In this document: positions 54,432 to 62,901 of the stretch, in pieces | Layout of the letters: every line of letters begins with the position of its first letter | Numbering within the stretch: the stretch's first letter is position 1 | Source of the DNA: Aquimarina intermedia | Lineage (GTDB): Bacteria; Bacteroidota; Bacteroidia; Flavobacteriales; Flavobacteriaceae | Length of the DNA stretch: 64,000 nucleotides | NCBI RefSeq assembly: GCF_008124785.1 | Contig: NZ_VNHU01000001.1 | Location: forward strand, 248,001-312,000 | Direction of reading: 5' to 3' | Notes under the pieces: model-generated | Seen by the model: only the letters and a program-made list of their open reading frames with translations | What the model was told of the DNA's origin: nothing | Databases searched by the model: none | Translations under genes and position numbers: made by a program

Positions 54432-55535
54432 ATGAGCGATACAAGACACGATTGGACATCACAAGAAATACTTGATATTTATAATAAGCCCTTAATGGAG
54501 TTGCTTTACGAAGCAGCAACTGTACACCGGTTGCACCACGACCCAAATACGGTTCAGGTATCCACATTGTTATCTATAAAAACGGGAGGCTGTCCTGAAG
54601 ATTGTGGGTATTGTCCGCAAGCGGCAAGATACCACACAGACCTTGAAGGCAATGACTTAATGAGTGTACAGCAAGTTAAAGCACAAGCTTTGCGTGCAAA
54701 ATCGTCTGGAAGCTCCAGAGTTTGCATGGGTGCTGCATGGCGAAATGTAAAAGACGGACCAGAATTCGAAAATGTGTTAGAAATGGTGCGAACTATTAAT
54801 AAACTCGACATGGAGGTTTGTTGTACTTTAGGGATGCTTACCGAAAATCAGGCGCAACGTCTAGCAGAAGCCGGGTTGTATGCTTATAATCATAACCTTG
54901 ATACTTCGGAAGAATATTATAAAGAGGTAATCTCTACTCGAGGATTTGAAGATCGGTTACAAACCATCGATAATGTACGTAAGACAAACGTAACCGTTTG
55001 TAGTGGTGGTATTATTGGTATGGGGGAAGAAACAAAAGATCGTGCGGGGATGTTGGTAGCGTTAACCAAATTGAATCCTCAGCCGGAATCAGTTCCTATT
55101 AATGCATTAGTTGCGGTAGAAGGGACACCGCTTGAGGAGCAAAAACCTGTTTCTATATGGGATATGATTCGAATGGTAGCAACCACTCGAATTGTTATGC
55201 CTAGAACGCAAGTGCGCTTATCAGCAGGTAGAACGGATATGAGTAGAGAAGGGCAAGCAATGTGCTTTTTTGCAGGAGCAAATTCAATTTTTGCAGGAGA
55301 TAAATTACTAACGACGCCAAATCCTGATGTTAGTGAGGATATGGAGATGTTCAAGATGTTAGGCTTAAATCCGCAACAACCATTTGTAAAAAAATCGCAG
55401 CCAGAAACTGTTGAAGCTGAGGATTCAGTTTTTCAGGCAAAGGGAGAAAAACCTAAATGGTCTAGACCTGGACATAAAATTGAGCGTAATGAATTAGCCA
55501 AGGAAAAAGGTAAAGATGTTGTACTTGACAAATAG
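54432..55535 (+). CDS. bioB: biotin synthase
   Basis: This 367-residue radical-SAM enzyme inserts sulfur into dethiobiotin. The [4Fe-4S] motif is Cys54-Cys58-Cys61 in GGCPEDCGYCPQ. Further ligands to the auxiliary cluster are in SRVCMGAAW and MEVCCTLGML, and the conserved NHNLDTSEEYY, TVCSGGIIGMGE and RLSAGRTDMSREGQA segments are present. A basic tail after about residue 340 (WSRPGHKIERNELAKEKGKD) extends past the core. ATG start with its own likely promoter. Last biosynthetic gene of the biotin locus. Confidence 0.97.
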   Translation: MSDTRHDWTSQEILDIYNKPLMELLYEAATVHRLHHDPNTVQVSTLLSIKTGGCPEDCGYCPQAARYHTDLEGNDLMSVQQVKAQALRAKSSGSSRVCMGAAWRNVKDGPEFENVLEMVRTINKLDMEVCCTLGMLTENQAQRLAEAGLYAYNHNLDTSEEYYKEVISTRGFEDRLQTIDNVRKTNVTVCSGGIIGMGEETKDRAGMLVALTKLNPQPESVPINALVAVEGTPLEEQKPVSIWDMIRMVATTRIVMPRTQVRLSAGRTDMSREGQAMCFFAGANSIFAGDKLLTTPNPDVSEDMEMFKMLGLNPQQPFVKKSQPETVEAEDSVFQAKGEKPKWSRPGHKIERNELAKEKGKDVVLDK

Positions 55536-55575
55536 GATTGGATAATTTTCTTTTGGATAAAAACAAGGTAAGTCG

Positions 55576-56448
55576 GTGGGCTTAGATTTAAAACAGATAC
55601 CAAGAGTTGCTAAGATCAGCAAAACTGATTTTATGGCTATCTATGTTTCAAAACAACAGCCGGTTGTCATCGAAAAATTGATTGAGGACTGGCCTGCTTA
55701 CAAAAAATGGAACTTAGCGTATATAGCAAAGATAGCTGGCGATAAAACTGTGCCGCTGTATGATGATCGCCCGATTAGTTCTGAGCTTAAGTTTAATGAG
55801 CCTCATGCTCAGATGAAAATGCGAGACTATATTGAGTTGTTGAAGGAGAAGCCAACGAACTACCGCATATTTTTATATAACCTGTTAAAGGAGACTCCGC
55901 CGCTACAACAGGACTATTCTTATCCGAAAGTGGGATTAAAATTCTTAAAAAAATTTCCCTTTTTGTTTTTTGGAGGACAAGGTTCAAAAGTTTTTATGCA
56001 TTATGATATTGATTATGCAAACATCTTGCATTTTCATTTTCATGGAGAAAAACAGTGTATACTTTTTCCTCCTTCTGAAACTAAATATTTGTATAAAGTA
56101 CCGCATGCGCTGATTTCACATCAACAGATTGATTATACAAATCCTGATTTTGATCGTTGGCCAGCTCTTAAGCATGCTAAGGGTTTTGTTACTAATTTAA
56201 AGCATGGTGAAACCTTGTATATGCCTGAGGGGTATTGGCATCAAATGACCTATTTGACTCCTGGGTTTTCCATGAGTATTCGTGCATTGCCATTTAATTG
56301 GATACACTTAACACGAGGTTTTTATAACTTTTTTATCATGCGACATCTTGACAATTTTATGCGCAAGAAAAAAGGACAGCGATGGATTAATTATAAGAAT
56401 GAAGAAGCTATTAAGCGAACTAATAAACGCAACCGGATTAAGGGTTGA
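55576..56448 (+). CDS. JmjC-like cupin protein
   Basis: A 290-residue cupin of the JmjC-hydroxylase-like type. The Fe(II) triad can be read as His142-x-Asp144 (MHYDIDYANILHFH) and His222 (MPEGYWHQMTY). The N-terminal PVVIEKLIEDWPAYKKW is typical of JmjC/FIH-like proteins. A 2-oxoglutarate-dependent hydroxylase acting on a protein or small molecule is inferred. The start is GTG 55576; an in-frame stop at 55558 leaves no upstream choice. It may be co-transcribed with bioB (40 bp gap). The 3' end overlaps the convergent recX by 11 bp. Confidence 0.82.
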   Translation: MGLDLKQIPRVAKISKTDFMAIYVSKQQPVVIEKLIEDWPAYKKWNLAYIAKIAGDKTVPLYDDRPISSELKFNEPHAQMKMRDYIELLKEKPTNYRIFLYNLLKETPPLQQDYSYPKVGLKFLKKFPFLFFGGQGSKVFMHYDIDYANILHFHFHGEKQCILFPPSETKYLYKVPHALISHQQIDYTNPDFDRWPALKHAKGFVTNLKHGETLYMPEGYWHQMTYLTPGFSMSIRALPFNWIHLTRGFYNFFIMRHLDNFMRKKKGQRWINYKNEEAIKRTNKRNRIKG

Positions 56449-56917
56449 GTTCTTTTACTTTTTCAAAAATCAAATTAGATTCCCAGCCACGATATTGCAA
56501 ATAAGCGATCAATTTCTTTCTGCGTTTATGCACATTTGTTTCTGATATCAAGGAGTTCTTCTTTTCTGCCAACTGATGAAAAGTGCTGAGATATTCTTCG
56601 ATATCAATCTCATTCAGAGCGCTCTTAATTAAAAAAGCAGAGATATTTCTCTGTTTTAGCTCTTGCGTAATTCGTTGTTTCCCCCATTTTTTGATGGAGT
56701 GTTTGCCTCTGGCAAAACTTTTGGCAAAACGTTCTTCATTGAGGAAATTATGTTCGATAAGGTGAAGAATGATTTTCTCTTTTGCCTCAGGAATTAATTT
56801 CATGCTGTACAATTTGTCTTCAACTTCCTTGTGACATCGATCTTGATACGCACAATAATGTTCCATTTTGCGCAATGCTTCGGTAAGTGTGACGGATTGT
56901 TGAGGTTTGTAATGCAT
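56438..56917 (-). CDS. recX: regulatory protein RecX
   Basis: A 159-residue RecX, which binds RecA filaments and limits their activity. It is built of tandem three-helix repeats; motifs ALRKMEHYCAYQDRCHKEVEDKL split over repeats, HNFLNEERFAKSFARGKHS, KKWGKQRITQELKQRNI and YLQYRGWESNLIFE are typical. recA is not nearby. ATG start. Its 3' end overlaps the cupin gene. Confidence 0.9.
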   Translation of the reverse strand: MHYKPQQSVTLTEALRKMEHYCAYQDRCHKEVEDKLYSMKLIPEAKEKIILHLIEHNFLNEERFAKSFARGKHSIKKWGKQRITQELKQRNISAFLIKSALNEIDIEEYLSTFHQLAEKKNSLISETNVHKRRKKLIAYLQYRGWESNLIFEKVKELNP

Positions 56918-56985
56918 AGATCAAAGATAGGAAACTATACTTTTTAAAAAATAAATTTCAATTTCACTTGAGAAAAAAGTGTCAA

Positions 56986-57021
56986 CAAAAAAGCCCGATT
57001 TAATTTAATAAATCGGGCTTT
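56986..57021 (-). terminator. intrinsic terminator of the RNase G gene
   Basis: Read on minus, AAAGCCCGATTTA (57021-57009) pairs with TAAATCGGGCTTT around an AT loop, followed by a T-run. It begins 6 bp after the stop at 57027. Confidence 0.9.
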
Positions 57022-57026
57022 GAGTT

Positions 57027-58565
57027 TTATCCTATCACATTACCATCTTTGTCATGGAAATGATATTCTAAATATGTGTAAGCATCTCTAGGTATAATCT
57101 TTACCCATCGTTTATGGTCTAAAAACCATTTTGATCGGGTAGATGGAAAACCTTTTGTTAAAAAAGCAGCGATAAAAGGATGCGCACTAAGCGTTATCTT
57201 TTTCTTATCTTTTTTAATAATTCTTTCTAAATCCACCTTAATTTTGTCTAACAAAACTATTGGCGCCTCAATTTCGCCGTTTCCTCCGTTAGGATTATCC
57301 TCACGGGTTTTGATATTCATCTCTGGTCTAACACGTTGTCTTGTGATTTGAATAAGACCAAATTTACTAGGTGGTAAAATTTTATGTTTTGCTCTATCAT
57401 CTTTCATCTCTTCGCGAAGATGATTAAAAAGCGTTCTGCGATTATCCGCATTGTTCATGTCTATAAAGTCAACTACAATAATACCGCCCATATCTCTTAG
57501 GCGTAGTTGTCTTGCAACTTCAGTAGCACTAATGAGATTTACTTCAAGAGCTGTGTCTTCTTGATTTTTTGCTTTATTAGAACGATTTCCGCTATTTACG
57601 TCAATAACATGCATGGCTTCAGTATGTTCAATAACCAAGTAAGCTCCTTTGCTCATGGATACTGTTTGTCCGAAGCTTGTTTTTATTTGCCTTTCAATAC
57701 CGTATTTTTCATAAATAGGGGTATTGGATTGATGTAATTTAACGATAGATTCTTTTTTTGGTGCAATTTCGTGCACATAATCTTTGATCTGATTGTAGAG
57801 TACTTCATCATCCACGCATATTGAAGTAAATGAATCATTAAATACATCTCTCAAAATTGAGGATGCTCTATTCATTTCTCCAAGTACTTTGGTAGGATGC
57901 GGAGCTCTATGTAACTTTTTGGACATGGTCTCCCAGCGTTCAATCAGATTTTGTAAATCTTTGTCTAGTTCTGCGACTTTTTTACCTTCGGCTACCGTAC
58001 GAACAATAATCCCAAAACCTTTGGGCTTAATGCTTTTTACGAGTCGTTTAAGACGTTCTTTTTCTTTTGAGGATTCAATTTTCTGAGAAATTGACACTCG
58101 ATTAGAAAAAGGAACTAACACTATGTATCTACCGGCAATTGATAGCTCTGAGCTTATCCTTGGGCCTTTTGTAGAAATAGGTTCTTTTACGATCTGTACT
58201 AATAGCGATTGATTTGATTTGAGAACATCGGTGATAACACCGTTTTTATCAATATCATTGTCTATAGGAAAATCTTTTAAAGAATAATCCTTTAGTTTAC
58301 CTGTGCTTACACGTTTGATAAATTTCAATAAAGTCGATACTTGAGGTCCTAGGTCATGATAGTGCAAGAATGCATCTTTCTCATACCCCACATTAACAAA
58401 TGCGGCGTTTAAACCAGGAACAGCTTTTCGTATTTTGGCAATAAATATATCACCAACTGCAAAATTGCTGTCATCTTCTTCTTTGTGAAATTCAACAAGT
58501 TTTCCATCTTTTAATAAGGCAAAATCTGTAGATGAACCAGATCTAATGATCAATTCTTTGTTCAC
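57027..58565 (-). CDS. rng: ribonuclease E/G family endoribonuclease
   Basis: A 512-residue Rne/Rng-type endoribonuclease for rRNA maturation and RNA decay. An N-terminal S1 RNA-binding domain (about 30-120; FAVGDIFIAKIRKAVPGLNA, VNVGYEKDAFLH) precedes the catalytic DNase I-like domain with the Mg-binding aspartates in MHVIDVNSGN and GIIVVDFIDMNN, and the RPEMNIKTRE segment. The length fits RNase G rather than RNase E (no long C-terminal scaffold). I prefer GTG 58565 (MNKELIIRSGS) because the family begins this way; GTG 58586 seven codons upstream is also open. Upstream lie a 29-residue basic protein gene and HU. Confidence 0.94.
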   Translation of the reverse strand: MNKELIIRSGSSTDFALLKDGKLVEFHKEEDDSNFAVGDIFIAKIRKAVPGLNAAFVNVGYEKDAFLHYHDLGPQVSTLLKFIKRVSTGKLKDYSLKDFPIDNDIDKNGVITDVLKSNQSLLVQIVKEPISTKGPRISSELSIAGRYIVLVPFSNRVSISQKIESSKEKERLKRLVKSIKPKGFGIIVRTVAEGKKVAELDKDLQNLIERWETMSKKLHRAPHPTKVLGEMNRASSILRDVFNDSFTSICVDDEVLYNQIKDYVHEIAPKKESIVKLHQSNTPIYEKYGIERQIKTSFGQTVSMSKGAYLVIEHTEAMHVIDVNSGNRSNKAKNQEDTALEVNLISATEVARQLRLRDMGGIIVVDFIDMNNADNRRTLFNHLREEMKDDRAKHKILPPSKFGLIQITRQRVRPEMNIKTREDNPNGGNGEIEAPIVLLDKIKVDLERIIKKDKKKITLSAHPFIAAFLTKGFPSTRSKWFLDHKRWVKIIPRDAYTYLEYHFHDKDGNVIG

Positions 58566-58707
58566 TCTGATAAGATTTTTATCCACCTCGAATGTATCGA
58601 GACAGATGGATTAAACAAAATTTTCACAGGAATTTCTAAATTCCATTAAAATAAAGAGGCTGTAAGGTAGTCAAACAATCACTTTATTTTGATTTCAATG
58701 AACTGCT

Positions 58708-58740
58708 AAAAAGAAAAAGTAGTTAGAAACTACTTTTTCT
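58708..58740 (-). terminator. hairpin overlapping the stop codon of the 29-residue basic protein gene
   Basis: AGAAAAAGTAGTT (58712-58724) and AACTACTTTTTCT (58728-58740) form a perfect 13 bp stem with a 3-base loop. Read on minus it is followed by about five Ts. The stem includes the last codons and the TAG of the small gene. Confidence 0.7.
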
Positions 58741-58819
58741 TGTGTCGGTTAGCTCTTCTTCTCTTTTTACGCTTGTGCGTAGCTACCTTATGTCTTTTAC
58801 GTTTTTTACCACTTGGCAT
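58730..58819 (-). CDS. 29-residue highly basic protein, probable ribosome-associated peptide
   Basis: ATG 58819 to TAG 58730 encodes 29 residues beginning MPSGKKRKRHKVATHKRKKR, followed by RRANRHKKK. Twenty of the 29 residues are Lys, Arg or His; there are no acidic residues. It lies 26 bp downstream of HU on the same strand and upstream of RNase G, and ends in a hairpin. Near-identical short peptides next to RNase G are, as I recall, widespread in Bacteroidetes, and the composition resembles small ribosomal proteins (bTHX, bL34-like). A ribosomal role, possibly the Bacteroidetes-specific subunit protein described from Flavobacterium ribosomes, is inference. Confidence 0.8.
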   Translation of the reverse strand: MPSGKKRKRHKVATHKRKKRRRANRHKKK

Positions 58820-58845
58820 AGTGTATAATATTTATTGATTATTAA

Positions 58846-59136
58846 TTACTTAACTTCTACATTAGTTTTTACACCTTCGACAAACACTTTTGCCGGTTTG
58901 AATGCTGGTATATTGTGTGCCGGAATTTTGATTGTAGTATTCTTAGAAATATTACGACCGGTTTTTTCAGCTCTGGTTTTGATAATAAAACTTCCGAATC
59001 CTCTTAAGTATACATTATCTCCACTTTCCAAAGAGCTTTTTACTTCTTCCATAAATGTTTCAACAGTTGCCTGTACATCACCTTTTTCAATTCCTAGCTT
59101 CTCTGAAATTTTTGCTACGATATCTGCTTTAGTCAT
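58846..59136 (-). CDS. HU family DNA-binding protein
   Basis: A 96-residue HU/IHF-type histone-like protein. The N-terminal helices (MTKADIVAKISEKLGIEKGDVQATV) and the beta-arm signature GFGSFIIKTRAEKTGRNISKNTTIKIPA, read in parts, are diagnostic; the arm Pro at its tip (IPAHNIPAFKP) is present. It binds and bends DNA as a dimer. ATG start with a good promoter 41 bp upstream. The 29-residue basic gene follows. Confidence 0.95.
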   Translation of the reverse strand: MTKADIVAKISEKLGIEKGDVQATVETFMEEVKSSLESGDNVYLRGFGSFIIKTRAEKTGRNISKNTTIKIPAHNIPAFKPAKVFVEGVKTNVEVK

Positions 59137-59176
59137 TATTATACCTATTTAGGGGTTTTTTAAATTTTCAAGGGGG

Positions 59177-59209
59177 CAAATATAAGAATTTAAATTCCAA
59201 AAAATCAAT
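59177..59209 (-). promoter_or_regulatory. promoter of the HU gene
   Basis: Read on minus: ATTG (59209-59206), a 21 bp spacer and TATATTTG (59184-59177), matching the Bacteroidetes -33/-7 pattern. It lies 40 bp before the HU ATG. Confidence 0.65.
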
Positions 59210-59267
59210 ACTTAAGATTAAATTATCGCCTTTAAAGAATTAATTTAGCAAATTGTAAATAACAAGA

Positions 59268-60320
59268 ATGAAATTCTCTAAAAAACTAATAATCTGGTAC
59301 TTAGAACATCAGCGGAATATGCCTTGGAGACAAACAAAGGATCCGTATAGCATTTGGTTGAGTGAAATAATACTACAACAGACACGAGTAAGTCAGGGTT
59401 TACCGTATTATTTGGCATTTAAAACCGCGTTTCCCACTGTTTTTGAGTTAGCTGCTGCCACAGAAGAAGAGGTGCTCAAATTGTGGCAAGGACTTGGATA
59501 TTATTCTAGGGCAAGAAATCTGCACTATACTGCACAATACATTGTCAGAGAACTTAATGGAGTATTTCCTAAGACTTACGACCAATTACTTAAACTTAAA
59601 GGTGTTGGTGATTATACTGCCAGTGCCATTGCTTCTATTTGTTATAATGAAGTTGTTCCAGTGATAGATGGGAATGTATACCGAGTTTTGTCTAGAGTAT
59701 TTGGGTTAGATACTCCTATTAATAGTTCCCCGGCGTTAAAAGAATATAAAAGTTTGGCATCACAGCTAATTGATGTATCTCGGCCAGCCACTTTTAATCA
59801 GGCTATGATGGAGTTTGGAGCGATACAATGCAAGCCACAAAGCCCCGACTGTACCATTTGTCCTTTTGCTGACAGATGCTTTGCATTACAACACGCTAAG
59901 GTTTCAGAATTACCGGTAAAACTTAAGAAAACAAAAATTAAAAAGCGATACTTTAATTATTTTGTCGTTAGATTACCGGATAATACACTTTTAATACAAC
60001 AGCGCAAAAATGTCGGAATCTGGGAGGGTCTTTACGAATTTCCTTTAATAGAATCAAACAAACTCATGGAGCCTGAAGCATTAGAGAAAGAAGAAGCGTT
60101 TTCTCATTTAGTGAGAAACAAATCTTTTTCACTAACCAGATATAAAGAGGCGCCTATTGTTCATAAGTTATCGCATCAACATCTGTATACTAGATTTTAT
60201 GTGTTAGACATCTGTGAAGCACCTAATTTAAAGGTGGATCAGTCCTTGATTCCTGTTGCAACTATTCGGGATTATCCGGTCCCTGTTCTAATTGGTAATT
60301 TTATAGAATCGTTTTTTTAG
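59268..60320 (+). CDS. mutY: A/G-specific adenine glycosylase
   Basis: MutY removes adenine mispaired with 8-oxoguanine. The 350-residue protein has the helix-hairpin-helix LKGVGDYTASAIAS, catalytic Glu33 (WLSEIILQQTR) and Asp134 (PVIDGNVYRVLSR), and the [4Fe-4S] loop Cys188-x6-Cys195-x2-Cys198-x5-Cys204. The C-terminal NUDIX-like domain (about 225-350) that recognises 8-oxoG is present (NVGIWEGLYEFPLIE, HKLSHQHLYTRF). ATG start. Followed by ssb, gldE and gldD, a gene order known in gliding flavobacteria. Confidence 0.97.
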   Translation: MKFSKKLIIWYLEHQRNMPWRQTKDPYSIWLSEIILQQTRVSQGLPYYLAFKTAFPTVFELAAATEEEVLKLWQGLGYYSRARNLHYTAQYIVRELNGVFPKTYDQLLKLKGVGDYTASAIASICYNEVVPVIDGNVYRVLSRVFGLDTPINSSPALKEYKSLASQLIDVSRPATFNQAMMEFGAIQCKPQSPDCTICPFADRCFALQHAKVSELPVKLKKTKIKKRYFNYFVVRLPDNTLLIQQRKNVGIWEGLYEFPLIESNKLMEPEALEKEEAFSHLVRNKSFSLTRYKEAPIVHKLSHQHLYTRFYVLDICEAPNLKVDQSLIPVATIRDYPVPVLIGNFIESFF

Positions 60321-60365
60321 GTATTACGCTTTTTTAGTACATTTACTATTGCTAATATTGAACCT

Positions 60366-60383
60366 TAGTTATATTGATAACTA
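60366..60383. other. weak hairpin between mutY and ssb
   Basis: TAGTTAT and ATAACTA form a 7 bp stem around ATTG. It is AT-only except one pair, and a T-run follows after 12 bases. It might be a weak terminator of mutY or a chance palindrome. Confidence 0.25.
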
Positions 60384-60449
60384 TCTAAAGCTATATTTTT
60401 TTAGTTTTAGTGAATAATACCTAGTATACCTAGGAGCTAAAACATAATT

Positions 60450-60908
60450 ATGTCTGGAACACTTAATAAGGTAATGCTGATCGGTCACACCGGAGATGAA
60501 GTTAAAATGCACTATTTTGAAGGAGGTAACTGTGTTGGCAGGTTTCCGTTAGCTACCAATGATTCTTATGTAAATAAGGCTACCGGAGAGCGTGTTAATA
60601 CTACCGAATGGCATAATATTGTTGTTCGCAATAAAGCTGCAGAAATCTGTGAAAAATACCTGGCAAAGGGAGATAAAGTCTACATAGAAGGGAGATTAAA
60701 AACACGCAAATGGCAAGATGAACAAGGAAAAGACAGGTATAGTACAGAAATACAATGTACTGAGTTTACTTTTTTAACCCCTAAGGCGGATAGTCCGGGA
60801 GTTTCTGGTGAACAAAAACCGAACCCTACCAATAGTTCTGTTGACACAGGCAATGCTCAAAAAACGGAACCTCAGATCGGAACAGAAGACGATGACCTTC
60901 CGTTCTAA
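60450..60908 (+). CDS. ssb: single-stranded DNA-binding protein
   Basis: A 152-residue SSB. The OB fold is at about 1-108 (LNKVMLIGHTGDEVK, WHNIVVRNKAAEICEKYL, KGDKVYIEGRLKTRKW). A Ser/Thr/Asn/Gln-rich linker leads to the acidic tail EDDDLPF that recruits repair and replication proteins. ATG start. It lies between mutY and gldE. Confidence 0.97.
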   Translation: MSGTLNKVMLIGHTGDEVKMHYFEGGNCVGRFPLATNDSYVNKATGERVNTTEWHNIVVRNKAAEICEKYLAKGDKVYIEGRLKTRKWQDEQGKDRYSTEIQCTEFTFLTPKADSPGVSGEQKPNPTNSSVDTGNAQKTEPQIGTEDDDLPF

Positions 60909-60931
60909 ATGTTTAATTAAACCCCAATACT

Positions 60932-62275
60932 TTGGACCCTGATCCTGAAGCCTTATTTATACCGTTCTTATTTATTGATGCGTGGCAAACGATCAATATT
61001 CTTATATTATTAATTCTGCTGGTTTTTTCAGCACTTATTAGCGGGAGTGAGGTAGCGCTATTTTCACTCACACCATCTGATCTTAGAGAAGAAGAAAAAG
61101 TTCCAGAGAAAGATTTAAAAATTCTCCTTCGCTTACTGAGCAAACCAAAAAAATTGCTTGCTACGATCCTTGTAGCAAACAACTTTATAAATATTGCTAT
61201 TGTACTGCTCTTTGATAGCTTAGGCGAAATTTATCTTAAGGATATAGATTACTTACTTTTTGACTATGTGAACCTTCGATTTTTGATAGAGGTTGTGGTA
61301 GTTACCTTTATGATTTTGCTATTTGGTGAGATTCTACCTAAGATCTATGCGAGCAGAAATAAAATAAAGTTCTCCCGAGTCATGGCTAGGCCACTGCGAG
61401 TGTTGGATTGGTTATTGTCACCTCTAAGTTCTCCAATGCGACAAATAACCATTGGAATACATGAACGATTGGGAAAACAAAAATCCAATCTGAGTGTTGA
61501 TCAATTATCACAGGCTCTTGAACTTACATCAGATACGGACACCACTTCAGAAGAAAAGAAAATTCTGGAGGGTATTGTGAATTTCGGGAACACGGATACT
61601 AAGCAGGTAATGAGACCCCGCATGGATGTATTCGCACTAAATCAAGCAGCCGAATTTGAAGAGATCATTCCTGAAATCATAAAAAATGGGTATTCACGTA
61701 TTCCTATCTATAATGAAAGTATCGATCAGGTTACTGGTATTTTATATGTGAAAGATTTGTTACCTTATATTAATGAAAAGAAATTTGATTGGAATACCTT
61801 ATTGCGAGAACCCTATTTTGTTCCAGAAAATAAAAAGTTGGACGACTTGCTAAATGATTTCAAAAATAAAAAAAATCATTTGGCGATAGTTGTGGATGAA
61901 TATGGAGGAACCAGTGGTTTGATTTCATTAGAAGATATAATAGAAGAGATTGTAGGTGATATCAGTGACGAATTTGATGACGAAGATCTTGTGTTCTCCA
62001 AATTGGATGATAAAAATTATGTATTTGAGGGTAGAACAGCCTTAAAGGATTTCTATAAAGTTTTGAAATTAGATGATTCCTCGGTGTTTGAATCCCGTAA
62101 AGGTGACGCTGAAACCATAGCTGGATTTTTACTTGAAATTTCAGGAAATTTTCCTGAAAAAAATGAAATACTCACGGTCGAAAATTATGATTTTATAATT
62201 GAATCGCTGGATAATAAAAGAATCAAACAAGTCAAGCTGACAATAAATGATGCGAGAAATGATGAAGCTGAATAA
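60932..62275 (+). CDS. gldE: gliding motility-associated protein GldE (CNNM/CBS membrane protein)
   Basis: A 447-residue membrane protein. The N-terminal DUF21/CNNM domain has about three to four membrane helices (INILILLILLVFSALISGSEVALF; LIEVVVVTFMILLFGEILPKIYA). Two CBS motifs follow (about 205-330; MRPRMDVFALNQ, GYSRIPIYNESIDQVTGILYVKDLLP, NHLAIVVDEYGGTSGLISLEDIIEEIVG), then a CorC/HlyC transporter-associated domain. It resembles GldE of Flavobacterium johnsoniae, which aids gliding together with GldD. The gene pair order ssb-gldE-gldD supports this. The start is TTG 60932: an in-frame stop at 60914 and no nearby Met leave no other good choice. Confidence 0.93.
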   Translation: MDPDPEALFIPFLFIDAWQTINILILLILLVFSALISGSEVALFSLTPSDLREEEKVPEKDLKILLRLLSKPKKLLATILVANNFINIAIVLLFDSLGEIYLKDIDYLLFDYVNLRFLIEVVVVTFMILLFGEILPKIYASRNKIKFSRVMARPLRVLDWLLSPLSSPMRQITIGIHERLGKQKSNLSVDQLSQALELTSDTDTTSEEKKILEGIVNFGNTDTKQVMRPRMDVFALNQAAEFEEIIPEIIKNGYSRIPIYNESIDQVTGILYVKDLLPYINEKKFDWNTLLREPYFVPENKKLDDLLNDFKNKKNHLAIVVDEYGGTSGLISLEDIIEEIVGDISDEFDDEDLVFSKLDDKNYVFEGRTALKDFYKVLKLDDSSVFESRKGDAETIAGFLLEISGNFPEKNEILTVENYDFIIESLDNKRIKQVKLTINDARNDEAE

Positions 62276-62834
62276 TGCAATCTTATTTTTAGTAGGAATT
62301 TTATGTATGTCATGCGGAGGAGAAACATTTCCTAAGCCAAAAGCTATGTTACGTCTGCAATATCCAGAACCGATATATGTTCAGGCGGATACACCCTGTT
62401 TTTATATCTTTGAAATTAACGAATTGGCCAAGCTAAAACCAGTTAATAAGCATAACAAATGTTGGTACAACCTTGAGTATCCCCAATTACATGCCAAAGT
62501 ATATGTTTCATATTATCCCATTAAAAATAATTTAGACTCGTTGCTAAGAGATGCGCAAAACCTTACCCAGGAGCATGTTGTAAAAGCAGATGGGATAGCA
62601 CAAAAGCCCTACGTAAATGATAAACAAAAAGTCTACGGGATGTTTTATGAGGTTACCGGTAATGCGGCTTCACAAGCTCAATTTTATGTTACCGATAGTG
62701 TGAATCATTTTATAACGGGATCAGCATATTTTGATGTCCGGCCTAATTATGATTCTATTCTCCCTGCAGCGAATTATTTGCAAAATGACATTCAACATCT
62801 CATGGAGTCCATCAAGTGGAAAACTAAAGATTGA
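62262..62834 (+). CDS. gldD: gliding motility lipoprotein GldD
   Basis: A lipoprotein of 190 residues if started at ATG 62262 (MKLNNAILFLVGILCMSCG, lipobox LCMSC). In-frame ATGs at 62247, 62250 and 62259 also exist, all overlapping the end of gldE, so translation is coupled. GldD is required for gliding and for type IX secretion-dependent motility in Flavobacterium. The mature body (PKAMLRLQYPEPIYVQADTP, NKCWYNLEYPQLHAKVYVSY) matches GldD. It should sit in the periplasm anchored to a membrane. Confidence 0.93.
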   Translation: MKLNNAILFLVGILCMSCGGETFPKPKAMLRLQYPEPIYVQADTPCFYIFEINELAKLKPVNKHNKCWYNLEYPQLHAKVYVSYYPIKNNLDSLLRDAQNLTQEHVVKADGIAQKPYVNDKQKVYGMFYEVTGNAASQAQFYVTDSVNHFITGSAYFDVRPNYDSILPAANYLQNDIQHLMESIKWKTKD

Positions 62835-62901
62835 TTTTTTTTAAGTAATTATGTCCAATTTGATATTAATTTAATCACTTTTGCAACTGAAAATTTTCGG
62901 T

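Noticed and set aside
58835-59152. Plus-strand open frame of 105 codons across the HU gene
   Set aside because: It is antisense to HU, which has a clear signature and promoter; the antisense translation is low-complexity hydrophobic.
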